Positions 17,760 to 26,746 of a DNA stretch of 64,000 bases are shown here, one piece after another. Origin of the DNA: JBNLBT01 sp050303435 (GTDB lineage: Bacteria > Pseudomonadota > Gammaproteobacteria > Xanthomonadales > Marinicellaceae). Position numbers and translations under genes: made by a program. Numbering within the stretch: position 1 is the stretch's first letter; each line of letters starts with the position of its first letter. The DNA lies in NCBI GenBank assembly GCA_050303435.1, contig JBNLBT010000005.1, positions 12,975-76,974 of the forward strand. The letters run 5' to 3'. The notes under the pieces were generated by a model. That model did no database searches. It worked only from the letters and a program-made list of their open reading frames with translations, and was not told the DNA's origin.

Positions 17760-17803
17760 TTGTCATCCGATTGTCACATAGCGTTCATATAATCTTCACA
17801 AAT
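17760..17803 (+). promoter_or_regulatory. Pho-box promoter of the pst operon
   Basis: Four half-sites recur every 11 bases: TTGTCATCCGA, then TTGTCACATAG, CGTTCATATAA and TCTTCACAAAT. The first two match the CTGTCAT consensus best. The -10 TATAAT (17788-17793) begins six bases after the second half-site and overlaps the third. The -35 position is occupied by the Pho box, as in PhoB-activated promoters. The pstS start codon is about 50 bases past the predicted transcription start. Confidence 0.9.
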
Positions 17804-17852
17804 GCGCCCTATGATGTGCGCAAATCGTTTTAACCTGAGGATTATAAACACC

Positions 17853-18884
17853 ATGAAAAAAATCGCCTTGAGCGCATGGCTGCTGACCGCGGTAACAACC
17901 GCAATGGCCGCCGGCCGCGACTACATCTCCATCGTGGGCTCGTCCACTGTATACCCGTTCGCCACCGTGGTGGCCGAGCGTTTTGGCAAGTCCAGCGATT
18001 TTAAAACACCGAAAATTGAATCCACCGGCACCGGCGGCGGCATGAAGCTGTTCTGCAAAGGCCTGGGCGTGGACACACCGGACATCACCAACGCGTCTCG
18101 CCGCATCAAATCCGGTGAGTACACCATGTGTCAGGAAAACGGCGTCACCGACATCATTGAAGTGCTGATCGGCTACGACGGCATTGTCATCGCCAACGAC
18201 ATCAACGCCGTGGAATTCGAACTCAGCCGCAAGGACATCTTCCTGGCCCTGGCCAAACAGGTGCCCGGCAAAAACCCCGGTGAGCTGATCGACAACCCGT
18301 ACACCAACTGGTCCGAAGTCAACCCGGCCTTGCCTAACAGCAAGATCGAAGTGCTCGGCCCGCCGCCCACCTCCGGCACGCGCGACGCGTTTGTTGAACT
18401 GGCGATGGAAGGCGGTTGTAAAAAATTCGACTGGATTGCCGAGTTGAAATCATCGGACAAAGACCGCTACAAATCCGTATGCCACGCCATTCGTGAAGAC
18501 GGCGCCTACATCGAAGCCGGCGAAAACGACAATCTGATTGTACAGAAACTGCAGAAAAACCCGAACGCGCTGGGCATTTTCGGCTTCAGCTTTCTGGACC
18601 AGAACGCCGATCTGGTGAAAGGTTCTCAAGTCGACGGCGCCTTGCCGGAGTTTGAATCCATTGCCTCCGGTGAATACCCGGTGTCCCGGCCGCTGTATTT
18701 CTACGTGAAAAAAGCGCACATGGACACCATCCCCGGCATCACCGAGTTCCTGCATGAATTCGTCAGTGAAAACGCCATGGGTGAAGAAGGGTATTTGACT
18801 GACAAGGGACTGATTCCCCTGGACGCCGACAAGTTCTCCGGCGTGCAGGCCACTGTTCACGGCATGAAGCGCCTGGAATTGTAA
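17853..18884 (+). CDS. pstS: Phosphate ABC transporter periplasmic binding protein PstS
   Basis: The protein has 343 residues from MKKIALSAWLL, with TGAGGA upstream. An in-frame ATG 17 codons earlier would lie at the predicted transcription start and spoil the signal peptide (cleavage near TAMA-AGRD). The phosphate-binding motifs are 'IVGSSTVYPFA' near the N-terminus, 'STGTGGGMKLFC', and 'PPPTSGTRDAF'. This matches the longer PstS type of proteobacteria. It captures inorganic phosphate in the periplasm for PstCAB. It is the first gene of the operon and is followed by a hairpin. Confidence 0.95.
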   Translation: MKKIALSAWLLTAVTTAMAAGRDYISIVGSSTVYPFATVVAERFGKSSDFKTPKIESTGTGGGMKLFCKGLGVDTPDITNASRRIKSGEYTMCQENGVTDIIEVLIGYDGIVIANDINAVEFELSRKDIFLALAKQVPGKNPGELIDNPYTNWSEVNPALPNSKIEVLGPPPTSGTRDAFVELAMEGGCKKFDWIAELKSSDKDRYKSVCHAIREDGAYIEAGENDNLIVQKLQKNPNALGIFGFSFLDQNADLVKGSQVDGALPEFESIASGEYPVSRPLYFYVKKAHMDTIPGITEFLHEFVSENAMGEEGYLTDKGLIPLDADKFSGVQATVHGMKRLEL

Positions 18885-18902
18885 GCTTCTTGCAAACCGC
18901 CG

Positions 18903-18932
18903 AACCCGCGCAGGGCCCACCTCTGCGCGGTT
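18903..18932 (+). terminator. Hairpin between pstS and pstC (partial terminator or RNA stabiliser)
   Basis: CCGCGCAG, a 9-base loop and CTGCGCGG are followed by only three Ts. It is too weak for full termination. Such hairpins after binding-protein genes usually keep the first gene's message more abundant than the rest. Confidence 0.5.
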
Positions 18933-19002
18933 TCTGGCACTGAATCAACGCCAGGGCAGACATCGCAGATGTGTGCCCTGTGCCATTGAAGACGATTGAA
19001 AA

Positions 19003-20382
19003 ATGAGCTTTTCCGCGCTGTTATTCATGCTGTTGTTGCTGGCCGGTTTCGGGTATTTCATCGCCCGCAACCGCATTCACACCCAGTACCAGCAGATGTC
19101 CCGCAAAAAACGCATCCTGACTTTGCCCAAATACTTTGGTTACGTGGCGGCGTTGTGGTCTCTGCTGCCGGCCCTGGCGGTGTTGCTGGTGATGCAGGTG
19201 ATCGAAGAACCCCTGATCAACCGCGACATTGCCCGCCATCTGGTGAGCGCCGAAGGCGCGGCCGTTGAACACCCTGAACTGCTGCTCAATGAAATCAGAA
19301 ACCTGGCCGCCGAAGACGGGCTGCCGGACGACGCCGACAAAGCCACGCTGGTGCAGCGCTACCGGCACTTGCACAACACCGCCGACACCGCCAAAGCCAT
19401 TGTGGTGCTGTCACTGGCGGTGCTGATGCTGATCATCGGACTGAAACGCATACACACCGGCACGCCGGCGCGGCGTCTGGTGGAAAAAACCCTGGAGGGT
19501 GTGCTGTTGCTGGCCGCTTCCATCGCCATCATGACCACCGTCGGCATTGTCTTGTCGGTGCTGTTTGAATCGCTGCGCTTTTTTGGTGAAGTGCCGATCT
19601 TTGATTTCATGTTTGGCCTGGAGTGGTCGCCGCAAACCGCCATCCGCGCCGATCAGGTCGGTTCCTCGGCTTCCTTCGGGGCCGTGCCGCTGTTTGTTGG
19701 CACCGTGCTGATTTCGTTCATCGCCCTGCTTGTTTCGGTGCCGTTGGGGCTGATGAGCGCCATTTATTTGTCGGAATACGCCTCGTCGCGTTTTCGTGCC
19801 ATCGCCAAACCGGTGCTGGAAATTCTTGCCGGCATCCCCACCGTGGTGTACGGCTTTTTCGCCGCCCTGACGGTGGCGCCTTTCATCCGCGATCTGGGCG
19901 ATGCGCTGGGCATTTCGGTGGCTTCGGAAAGCGCGCTGGCGGCGGGCCTGGTGATGGGCATCATGATCATCCCCTTCGTCTCCTCGCTGTCCGATGACGT
20001 GCTCTCGGCGGTGCCCAAGGCCATGCGTGAAGGTTCATTGGGGCTCGGTGCCACGCGTTCTGAAACCATTCGCAAAGTGCTGATTCCCGCCGCCCTGCCG
20101 GGCATCGTCGGCGGCGTGCTGCTGGCCGCATCGCGGGCCATAGGTGAGACCATGATTGTGGTCATGGCCGCCGGCCTGGCCGCCAACCTGACCGTCAATC
20201 CCCTGGAAGCGGTGACCACCGTGACGGTGCAGATCGTCACCCTGCTGACCGGTGACCAGGAATTCGACAGCGCCAAAACCCTGGCGGCCTTTGCCCTGGG
20301 TCTGATGCTGTTTTTGACCACCCTGGTGTTGAACATGATCGCGCTGTACGTGGTGCGCAAATACCGTGAACAATATGAATAA
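19003..20382 (+). CDS. pstC: Phosphate ABC transporter permease PstC (long form)
   Basis: The protein has 459 residues, much longer than the roughly 320 of E. coli PstC. The extra length is an N-terminal part with two or three hydrophobic segments and a hydrophilic loop (about 60-125) rich in charged residues. The conserved permease core begins near residue 150. The cytoplasmic EAA loop that docks to PstB is seen as 'AMREGSLGLGATRSETIRKVLIPAALPGI'. It forms the membrane channel with PstA. The end overlaps the start of pstA by eight bases, so translation is probably coupled. Confidence 0.93.
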   Translation: MSFSALLFMLLLLAGFGYFIARNRIHTQYQQMSRKKRILTLPKYFGYVAALWSLLPALAVLLVMQVIEEPLINRDIARHLVSAEGAAVEHPELLLNEIRNLAAEDGLPDDADKATLVQRYRHLHNTADTAKAIVVLSLAVLMLIIGLKRIHTGTPARRLVEKTLEGVLLLAASIAIMTTVGIVLSVLFESLRFFGEVPIFDFMFGLEWSPQTAIRADQVGSSASFGAVPLFVGTVLISFIALLVSVPLGLMSAIYLSEYASSRFRAIAKPVLEILAGIPTVVYGFFAALTVAPFIRDLGDALGISVASESALAAGLVMGIMIIPFVSSLSDDVLSAVPKAMREGSLGLGATRSETIRKVLIPAALPGIVGGVLLAASRAIGETMIVVMAAGLAANLTVNPLEAVTTVTVQIVTLLTGDQEFDSAKTLAAFALGLMLFLTTLVLNMIALYVVRKYREQYE

Positions 20383-21655
20383 GACCGAACAGATCAAATT
20401 GAGCCTGCGCAAACGCTATTTCGTTGAGCGCTTGTTTCGTGGCATGGGCCTGGCTTCCACCGGCATCGCCTTTGTGTTTCTGCTGATACTGATCAGCGAC
20501 ATCGCCATCAAGGCCGCACCGGCCTTTGTGCAAACCCGCATCGATCTGGACGTTCATTTTGACGCCGAACGGCTGGGCCTGGACAGCGCGGCGGTCCACA
20601 ATGCGGACGCCGTGGCGCGCGCCAACTATCGCAACGTGCTGCGCGACGCGCTGCAGGCGCGCTTCCCCGAGGTCAAATCGCGAAGCGACAAGCGTGCCCT
20701 CGCCTCTCTGGTCAGCATGGACGCCGAATACCAGTTGCGCGACCTGTTGCAGGCCGAACCGGGGCTGCTCAACCAGACGCAACGCGTCAGCCTGATGGCC
20801 GACGACGACGTCGATGCGGTGGTCAAAGGCACCATCGACCGCGCCTTGCCGGAATCCGAGCGGCGGGTCAAGAACACCCTGCTGGGCTGGATTGAATCGC
20901 TGGAAAAAAGCGGCCAGGTGAACACGCAGTTCAACGCCGATTTCTTCAGCAACGGCGATTCCCGGGAACCGGAACTGGCCGGCATCAAGGGCGCATTGCT
21001 GGGATCGTTCTACACCCTGCTGGTAACCCTGATGCTGTCGTTCCCGGTGGCCGTGGCGGCGGCGATATACCTGGAAGAATTTGCCCCGAAAAACCGTTTC
21101 ATTGATTTCATTGAGATCAACATCAACAACCTCGCGGCGGTGCCGTCCATTGTGTTCGGTCTGCTGGGTCTGGCGGTGTTCATCAATTTCTTTTCCCTGC
21201 CGCGCTCGGCGCCCATCGTCGGCGGCATCGTGCTCAGCCTGATGACCCTGCCGACCATCATCATCGCCAGCCGTTCGGCCATCAAGGCGGTGCCACCGTC
21301 CTTGCGCGAAGCCGCGCTCGGCCTGGGCGCATCGAAAATGCAAACCGTGTTTCACCACGTGTTGCCGGCAGCCATTCCAGGCATTTTGACCGGCACCATC
21401 ATCGGCATGGCCCAGGCTCTGGGGGAAACCGCGCCGTTGCTGATGATCGGCATGGTGGCGTTCATCGTGGACATTCCGCAATCCATCACCGACCCGTCCA
21501 CGGTGCTGCCGATTCAGGTGTTTTTGTGGGCCGATTCACCGGAACGCGGCTTCCTGGAAAAAACCTCGGCCGCGATTCTGGTGTTGCTGGCCTTCCTCGC
21601 CGTGATGAATGCGCTGGCCATCTACCTGCGCAAAAAATTTGAGAAAAAATGGTGA
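20375..21655 (+). CDS. pstA: Phosphate ABC transporter permease PstA (long form)
   Basis: The protein has 426 residues from ATG MNKTEQIKLS inside the end of pstC; a GTG nine bases earlier is an alternative. One membrane segment (about 25-45) is followed by a long, probably periplasmic insertion (about 50-205) rich in charged residues, which E. coli PstA (about 300 residues) lacks. The core permease then follows. The EAA loop 'SLREAALGLGASKMQTVFHHVLPAAIPGI' is present. Its partner PstC is also elongated, so the two extra regions may interact outside the membrane. Confidence 0.93.
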   Translation: MNKTEQIKLSLRKRYFVERLFRGMGLASTGIAFVFLLILISDIAIKAAPAFVQTRIDLDVHFDAERLGLDSAAVHNADAVARANYRNVLRDALQARFPEVKSRSDKRALASLVSMDAEYQLRDLLQAEPGLLNQTQRVSLMADDDVDAVVKGTIDRALPESERRVKNTLLGWIESLEKSGQVNTQFNADFFSNGDSREPELAGIKGALLGSFYTLLVTLMLSFPVAVAAAIYLEEFAPKNRFIDFIEININNLAAVPSIVFGLLGLAVFINFFSLPRSAPIVGGIVLSLMTLPTIIIASRSAIKAVPPSLREAALGLGASKMQTVFHHVLPAAIPGILTGTIIGMAQALGETAPLLMIGMVAFIVDIPQSITDPSTVLPIQVFLWADSPERGFLEKTSAAILVLLAFLAVMNALAIYLRKKFEKKW

Positions 21656-21663
21656 TCTGACTT

Positions 21664-22518
21664 ATGATAGAAGCACTCGACATGAACAAGCACTCCGAAA
21701 ACAGCGACGCCCTGGCGGTGGACCTGGACGATTACCAGACCATCGGCAAACCGCATTGCGAAGAAGCCAAATTCCGCGCCCGCAACGTCAACGTGTTTTA
21801 CGGCGATGCGCAGGCCATTTTTGACGTATCTCTGGACATCGGCCGCCACGAAGTGATTTCACTGATCGGCCCGTCCGGCTGCGGCAAATCCACCTTTCTG
21901 CGCTGCCTCAACCGCATGAACGACACCATCGACATCTGCCGCATCACCGGTGAGATCAGCCTCGATGGCGAAGACATTTATGCGCGCGGACAGGACCCGG
22001 TGCTGTTGCGCGCACGCGTCGGCATGGTGTTTCAGAAGCCCAACCCGTTCCCCAAGTCGATTTACGACAACGTGGCTTACGGGCCGCGCATTCACGGGCT
22101 GGTGCGCAGCAAGGCGGAGATGGACGATCTGGTGGAAGACGCGCTGCGCAAGGCCGGCCTGTTTGACGAAGTCAAGGACCGCCTGCACGCCTCGGGCACC
22201 GGGCTGTCCGGTGGTCAGCAACAGCGATTGTGCATTGCCCGCACCATCGCCATTCAGCCGGAAGTGATCCTGATGGACGAACCGGCCTCGGCGCTGGACC
22301 CGATTGCCACGGCAAAAATCGAAGAACTGATTCATGAACTGCGTGAAAATTTCACCATCGTCATCGTCACCCACTCGATGCAGCAGGCCGCACGCGTGTC
22401 CCAGCGCACCGCCTATTTCCACATCGGGCGGCTGATTGAAGTCGGCGACACCGACCAGATTTTCACCAACCCACAACATCAACTGACAGAAAAATACATC
22501 ACCGGAAAATTTGGATAA
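21664..22518 (+). CDS. pstB: Phosphate ABC transporter ATP-binding protein PstB
   Basis: The protein has 284 residues. An ATG six codons downstream (21682) is also possible; neither has a clear ribosome site. All ATPase motifs are present: Walker A GPSGCGKS, the Q-loop 'MVFQKPNPFP', the signature LSGGQQQR, Walker B 'VILMDEPASALDP', and the switch histidine in 'VTHSM'. 'FLRCLNRMND' is typical of PstB. It drives phosphate import through PstCA and takes part in PhoR silencing. The N-terminal 30 residues before the ABC domain are poorly conserved. Confidence 0.96.
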   Translation: MIEALDMNKHSENSDALAVDLDDYQTIGKPHCEEAKFRARNVNVFYGDAQAIFDVSLDIGRHEVISLIGPSGCGKSTFLRCLNRMNDTIDICRITGEISLDGEDIYARGQDPVLLRARVGMVFQKPNPFPKSIYDNVAYGPRIHGLVRSKAEMDDLVEDALRKAGLFDEVKDRLHASGTGLSGGQQQRLCIARTIAIQPEVILMDEPASALDPIATAKIEELIHELRENFTIVIVTHSMQQAARVSQRTAYFHIGRLIEVGDTDQIFTNPQHQLTEKYITGKFG

Positions 22519-22522
22519 GACA

Positions 22523-23236
22523 ATGGATACACTCGAATTCGGTACACACACCAGCCAGGAATACAACCTGGAACTGGAAGAAATCAGAAACCAGCTGCTG
22601 AACATGGGCGGACTCGTTGAAAAGCAGGTGCGTCGCGGCATGCAGGCCTTGCTGGAGTCGGACGAGCGTCTGGCACGCAAAGTCATCGACAAAGACCTTG
22701 GGGTCAATTCCATGGAAGTGCGTATTGATGAAGAATGCACGCGCATCATCGCGCGCCGTCAACCGGCGGCCAGCGACTTGCGCCTGATCATCGCCATCAT
22801 CAAAAGCATCACCGATCTGGAACGCATCGGCGATGAGGCCGAAAAAATCGCCAAAATCGGCCTGCGCCTGAGTCAGGCGTCGTTCAGTTCGGAGTTTCTG
22901 CCGGACCTGGAGAACCTCGGCAATCTGGTCAGATCACACCTGTCCAAAGCACTCAATGCACACGCCCGACTGGACGCCGAGGAAGCTTTTGAGTGCGTGG
23001 AATACGACCACATCATCGACGTGGAATTCAAAAAGCTGAACAAGGCCCTGATTGATCACATGCGGGCCAACCCGAACGAGGTTGAGCACATCATCAAGCT
23101 GACCTGGTGCATCCGTTCACTGGAGCGCATCGGCGACCACACCAAAAACATCTGCGAATACATCATTTACTTGATCAAAGGCAAGGACATCCGGCACACC
23201 AATCCGGACGTCATTCGCGAGAATTACTTCGATTGA
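22523..23236 (+). CDS. phoU: Phosphate signalling regulator PhoU
   Basis: The protein has 237 residues from ATG MDTLEFGTHTS, with GGA seven bases upstream inside the end of pstB. An upstream TTG start four codons earlier is less likely. The two PhoU repeats of three helices are visible; metal-site residues appear in 'DLERIGDEAEKIAKI' and 'SLERIGDHTKNICEYIIYL'. It links the Pst transporter to PhoR and keeps the Pho regulon off when phosphate is ample. It is the last gene of the operon. Confidence 0.96.
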   Translation: MDTLEFGTHTSQEYNLELEEIRNQLLNMGGLVEKQVRRGMQALLESDERLARKVIDKDLGVNSMEVRIDEECTRIIARRQPAASDLRLIIAIIKSITDLERIGDEAEKIAKIGLRLSQASFSSEFLPDLENLGNLVRSHLSKALNAHARLDAEEAFECVEYDHIIDVEFKKLNKALIDHMRANPNEVEHIIKLTWCIRSLERIGDHTKNICEYIIYLIKGKDIRHTNPDVIRENYFD

Positions 23237-23243
23237 ACCCGCG

Positions 23244-23268
23244 CGGCCGGACCGATCCGGTCCGGCCG
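23244..23268. terminator. Strong hairpin after phoU
   Basis: CGGCCGGACCG, a 3-base loop and CGGTCCGGCCG form an 11-bp stem directly after the phoU stop and before the convergent MAPEG gene. No T-run follows, so it is a transcript-end structure or a Rho-assisted terminator rather than a textbook one. Confidence 0.6.
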
Positions 23269-23279
23269 ATCACCGGGTC

Positions 23280-23696
23280 TTACAGGGACACCACCCGCAG
23301 CGCCTGGATCATCCAGGTCACCGCAATGCCGTACTGAACCAAAAACAGCAGCAAGCGCAGGCGCACCGCATTGGTCTGGGTGGAAATCATGTGCACCGTG
23401 CCTTGCGCCAGACGCGCGCCCAACAGCCATAAAGCCAGACCATCGGTCAGGTGCTGCCAGTCCAGCGCCAGGGCCAGCAACATCAGTCCACCAAAAATTG
23501 GAAAGTGTTCATAGCAATTGGCGTGCACCCGGGTCAGACGCACGGCAAAAGGTGAAACGTCCACCCCGGTGGGATCAAAAGAATTCGGCGCCTTGCGTTT
23601 TTTGACCACGGCGTGGATGCGCACCATCAACAAAATAAACAGCAGCAGCAACATCCAGCCGATGTAGCCGAGCAGTGACAAAACCGTTGGACTCAT
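23280..23696 (-). CDS. MAPEG-family membrane protein
   Basis: The protein has 138 residues with four hydrophobic segments. The pattern 'SPFAVRLTRVHANCYEHFPIFGGLMLLAL' matches the conserved second-helix region (R..R.H.N..E..P) of membrane-associated eicosanoid and glutathione metabolism proteins. In bacteria these are small integral-membrane proteins, some with glutathione transferase activity. The exact activity is unknown. It stands alone, convergent to phoU. Confidence 0.88.
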   Translation of the reverse strand: MSPTVLSLLGYIGWMLLLLFILLMVRIHAVVKKRKAPNSFDPTGVDVSPFAVRLTRVHANCYEHFPIFGGLMLLALALDWQHLTDGLALWLLGARLAQGTVHMISTQTNAVRLRLLLFLVQYGIAVTWMIQALRVVSL

Positions 23697-23766
23697 GGGG
23701 AAACCCTCTTTTTTCGGATGCAGCCACTATAACCGCTGGGGCGTCGCGGCACAACCGCTCGCGGCT

Positions 23767-24576
23767 TCAGTTGACGATCTGCCAGAGTGCCCCTGTGCGC
23801 ACAATGACCCCGGCGCGCGCCGCGCCATTGACGCCAAACAGGGGTTTGCCGGCACCGGCCAGTCGCTTCAGGGTGTCGAACGGTTCCACCCCGGCGCGTT
23901 GCCCGGCGTCGGGATCCACGGTGGTCATCACACAGCGCTGACAGGGTTTGAGCAATTCGATGCGCGACTCGCCGCAGGCCAGCGCCGTCCAGCGGTATTC
24001 ATCGCCAGGCTTTGCGCCTTGCAGGTGCACGTTGGGACGAAAGCGGCGGATGCTCACTGGCGCCGGCAACTGTGAATTCAAGTCGTTGAGACTGGCCTCG
24101 GTGGTGATCAACAAGGGATAACCGTCGGCAAAAGCCACGTCCGCAACGCGGCCATCGGGGGCGGTGACGCGGCGCCGCGCGGCGTCGCCAAAATACACCA
24201 GACGGCAATCCACGCCGAGGCACGCGCTGAGCCAGCGGTCCACCGCCGCGTCGGTGCAACTGGCCTCCACGCGGTCGGCCCACACCTGCACTGAAATGGT
24301 TTCGCCCCGCACCCCGGGCACATCAATCCGCCCACTTTCGGGGTGCTGCAGGGTGAGTTGTTCAGGCACGTCGCCGGGCAGCGCCTGAATCCGCGCCATG
24401 TCCGGAAAGCGGCGCTGGCTGAGAAATCGCCCCTGCGCATCCACCGCCATCCAGCGGCGATCGTGCAAGGGGCCCAGCGCGTCCATCGCCAGGCTGTCCA
24501 CTTCAATGCCGGCCATGGATTTGACCGGGTAATGAAATAGGCGCGCGATGCGCACACTGGCGTCGGCCGCACTCAC
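23767..24576 (-). CDS. MOSC domain protein (molybdenum cofactor/iron-sulfur type)
   Basis: The protein has 269 residues from a GTG that overlaps the queC stop (GTGA). Residues 1-110 are the MOSC N-terminal beta-barrel ('IARLFHYPVKSMAGIEVDSLAMDALG', 'DRRWMAVD'). The MOSC domain follows, with the conserved cysteine in 'LLKPCQRCVMTTVDP'. The family includes YcbX-like proteins that reduce N-hydroxylated bases and bind the molybdenum cofactor. YcbX itself has an additional 2Fe-2S ferredoxin domain, which is absent here. Position after queC is common in gammaproteobacteria but has no proven link. Confidence 0.88.
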   Translation of the reverse strand: MSAADASVRIARLFHYPVKSMAGIEVDSLAMDALGPLHDRRWMAVDAQGRFLSQRRFPDMARIQALPGDVPEQLTLQHPESGRIDVPGVRGETISVQVWADRVEASCTDAAVDRWLSACLGVDCRLVYFGDAARRRVTAPDGRVADVAFADGYPLLITTEASLNDLNSQLPAPVSIRRFRPNVHLQGAKPGDEYRWTALACGESRIELLKPCQRCVMTTVDPDAGQRAGVEPFDTLKRLAGAGKPLFGVNGAARAGVIVRTGALWQIVN

Positions 24577-25247
24577 GATTGATAGCGGGTTGGGTCGGGC
24601 AGGCCGGCCTCTCGGAAGCCCTGCGCGCGGTAATGACAGGAATCGCAGCGGCCGCAGGCACGACCGGCCGCATCGGCCTGATAGCAACTCACGCTGAGGG
24701 CGTAATCCACGCCCAGTCGCACGCCGGTGCGGATGATGTCGGCTTTGCCCAAGTCGATCAGCGGCGTTTCCACGTGCAGCTTTCGGCCTTCCACCGCGGC
24801 CTTGGTGGCCAGATTGGCCATGCGCTCAAAGGCGGCGATGAATTCCGGCCGGCAATCGGGGTAACCAGAATAGTCAACCGCGGTCACACCAATGAACAGG
24901 TGATCGGCGCCCAGCACTTCGGCCTGCGCCATCGCCAGGCACAGAAACAGGCTGTTGCGCGCCGGCACGTAGGTCACTGGAATGCCTGCTTCGCGGGTTT
25001 CCGGCACCGCGATGTCGTCGGTCAATGCCGATCCGCCGATGGCGGTCAAATCCATGCTGACCACGCGGTGTGACTGCGCCCCCAACGCTTCAGACAAGTG
25101 CCTGGAGGCGTCCAGTTCGGCGCGGTGGCGCTGGCCGTAGTCCACCGCAATGGTGTGGCATTCAAAACCGCGCTCGCGCGCAATCGCCAGCACCGTGGCG
25201 GAGTCCAGACCACCGGAAAGTAAAATCACCGCGCGTTGTGTATTCAT
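24573..25247 (-). CDS. queC: 7-cyano-7-deazaguanine synthase QueC
   Basis: The protein has 224 residues from MNTQRAVILLSGG; ATGA overlap with queE sets the start. The PP-loop is SGGLDS (11-16). Zinc-binding cysteines appear near the C-terminus (CYQAD, then CGRCDSC). The enzyme converts 7-carboxy-7-deazaguanine to preQ0 with ATP and ammonia, a step toward queuosine in tRNA. queE precedes it in the same operon; queD and queF are not in the window. Confidence 0.96.
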   Translation of the reverse strand: MNTQRAVILLSGGLDSATVLAIARERGFECHTIAVDYGQRHRAELDASRHLSEALGAQSHRVVSMDLTAIGGSALTDDIAVPETREAGIPVTYVPARNSLFLCLAMAQAEVLGADHLFIGVTAVDYSGYPDCRPEFIAAFERMANLATKAAVEGRKLHVETPLIDLGKADIIRTGVRLGVDYALSVSCYQADAAGRACGRCDSCHYRAQGFREAGLPDPTRYQS

Positions 25248-25900
25248 GTGCCCGGCCGGTTGCCCCACAAATGTTTGTGCAGCTGAATCTGCAAACGCAC
25301 CTGCAGCTGATCGGCCAGGATCCATTCGGCCAGTGTCTGCGCCGGCAGTTGATCGGCCACCGGTGAGAGCAGGAATTCGGCCGCCGTGTCTTCGGCGCAG
25401 CGCGCGTGCACGTCGCGAAACCACAGGTAGTCTTCGCGGTCCGCCACCACGCATTTGAGCTGGTCGCGGGCCGTCAGAAACGGCAGGTTGTCCCACAGAT
25501 TCTTGTCCACTTCACCGGAACCCGGGGCTTTCAGATCGACCACCTTGATCACCGCCGGGTGCACCCCGGCCACGGACACCGCGCCGCTGGTTTCCAGCGA
25601 CACGTCGTGCCCTGTGTCCACCAGTTTCTCGAGCAGATCAAGGCAGCGTTTTTGTGCCAAAGGCTCGCCGCCGGTGACGCATACACGGCGGGTGCCGTGT
25701 TCGGCCACCGCGGCCAGAATCTCATCGAAATGCATCCACGCGCCGCCGTGAAAGGCGTATTCGGTGTCGCACCAGACGCAGCGCAGCGGGCAGCCGGTCA
25801 GGCGAATGAACACCGTCGGCAAACCGACCAGCGTGCTCTCGCCCTGCAGCGAATGAAAAATTTCAAAGACCTTGAGGCGATCTTTGCGCGATTCATTCAA
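25244..25900 (-). CDS. queE: 7-carboxy-7-deazaguanine synthase QueE
   Basis: The protein has 218 residues. The radical-SAM cluster motif is CPLRCVWC (C37, C41, C44). 'FEIFHSLQGES' at the N-terminus and 'VTGGEPL' are typical of QueE. It contracts the ring of carboxytetrahydropterin to 7-carboxy-7-deazaguanine. It overlaps queC (ATGA) and cpoB (ATGA), so queC, queE and cpoB are translationally linked. Confidence 0.96.
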   Translation of the reverse strand: MNESRKDRLKVFEIFHSLQGESTLVGLPTVFIRLTGCPLRCVWCDTEYAFHGGAWMHFDEILAAVAEHGTRRVCVTGGEPLAQKRCLDLLEKLVDTGHDVSLETSGAVSVAGVHPAVIKVVDLKAPGSGEVDKNLWDNLPFLTARDQLKCVVADREDYLWFRDVHARCAEDTAAEFLLSPVADQLPAQTLAEWILADQLQVRLQIQLHKHLWGNRPGT

Positions 25901-26721
25901 TTGATCTTGCCCTCGCGTCGCAACAGACTCAGGCGGTTCTCTGCCAGGCGCGCCACCGAGGTGCCCGGGAACGAATCGACCACTTTGCGCAGCGCCGCCT
26001 GGGCCTGCACGTAATCTTCCAGCTCATGGTAGGTGTAGCCAATCTTCAGCAAAGAATCGGACAGCTTGCTGCTCAGCGGGAACTGCGACTCGACCGACTG
26101 GAATGCCGACAGCGCGAGCGGGTAGTTGCGCGTCACGTAATACGATTCGCCGAGCCAATAGTAGGCGTTGTCGGTCAAATCGTGGCTGGGAAATTTCTGT
26201 GTGAAATCCTCAAACATGCGCGCCGATTCGGCGTAGCGGCCGGATTTCAGGTGATTGAAAGCGGCGTCGTACAAGGCCTCCGCCTCGGCATTGCCGGCCG
26301 GTGTTTCACTGGCCGACACACTCGGCGTGCCCAGGCTTGAAGTGCTGACTTCGGCGTTGATCGGTTCACGCACTTCAGGTTCCTGCATTGTTTGCGTGAC
26401 CGGACGATCACCGGTGACCTCTGTGGCAGTACCTGCGACGCCGCCCTGCTCCAGTTTGTTCAGCCGCGTGTCCATGTCCACGTACAGCACCTTCTGCCGC
26501 TTCTGCAGTTCATTCAATTGATGCGACTGTTCTTCCAGTCGGCCCTGCAAGGTGGCGATCTGTTGCTGCAACTGCTGCACCTGGATCACCAGATCGGCGA
26601 CGTTCTGCTGGTTGCCCTGTTGCGCCTCCAGTTGCTGCAAGCGTTCCTGTATCGACAGTTTCTGCCCCCACGCAGCAAAGCTCAACCACACAGCCACCAA
26701 CACCACACTCATCCTCATCAT
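25897..26721 (-). CDS. cpoB: Cell division coordinator CpoB (YbgF)
   Basis: The protein has 274 residues from the ATG of MMRMSVVLVAV, with AAGGTG upstream; the longer frame has no matching ribosome site. A signal peptide is followed by a trimerising coiled coil (about 22-85) and a Ser/Thr/Pro-rich linker. A C-terminal TPR domain (about 145-274; 'ALYDAAFNHLKSGRYAES' and 'AYYWLGESYYVTRNYPLA') completes it. CpoB works in the periplasm with TolA and PBP1B to coordinate septal wall synthesis with outer-membrane constriction. A terminator separates it from pal. Confidence 0.94.
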   Translation of the reverse strand: MMRMSVVLVAVWLSFAAWGQKLSIQERLQQLEAQQGNQQNVADLVIQVQQLQQQIATLQGRLEEQSHQLNELQKRQKVLYVDMDTRLNKLEQGGVAGTATEVTGDRPVTQTMQEPEVREPINAEVSTSSLGTPSVSASETPAGNAEAEALYDAAFNHLKSGRYAESARMFEDFTQKFPSHDLTDNAYYWLGESYYVTRNYPLALSAFQSVESQFPLSSKLSDSLLKIGYTYHELEDYVQAQAALRKVVDSFPGTSVARLAENRLSLLRREGKIN

Positions 26722-26746
26722 TCTGTACACCTTTTTAAGTTCCAGT

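Noticed and set aside
20237..21481. 414-codon antisense frame opposite pstA
   Set aside because: pstA is certain by motifs, and the antisense product is low-complexity with many His, Gln and Arg residues.
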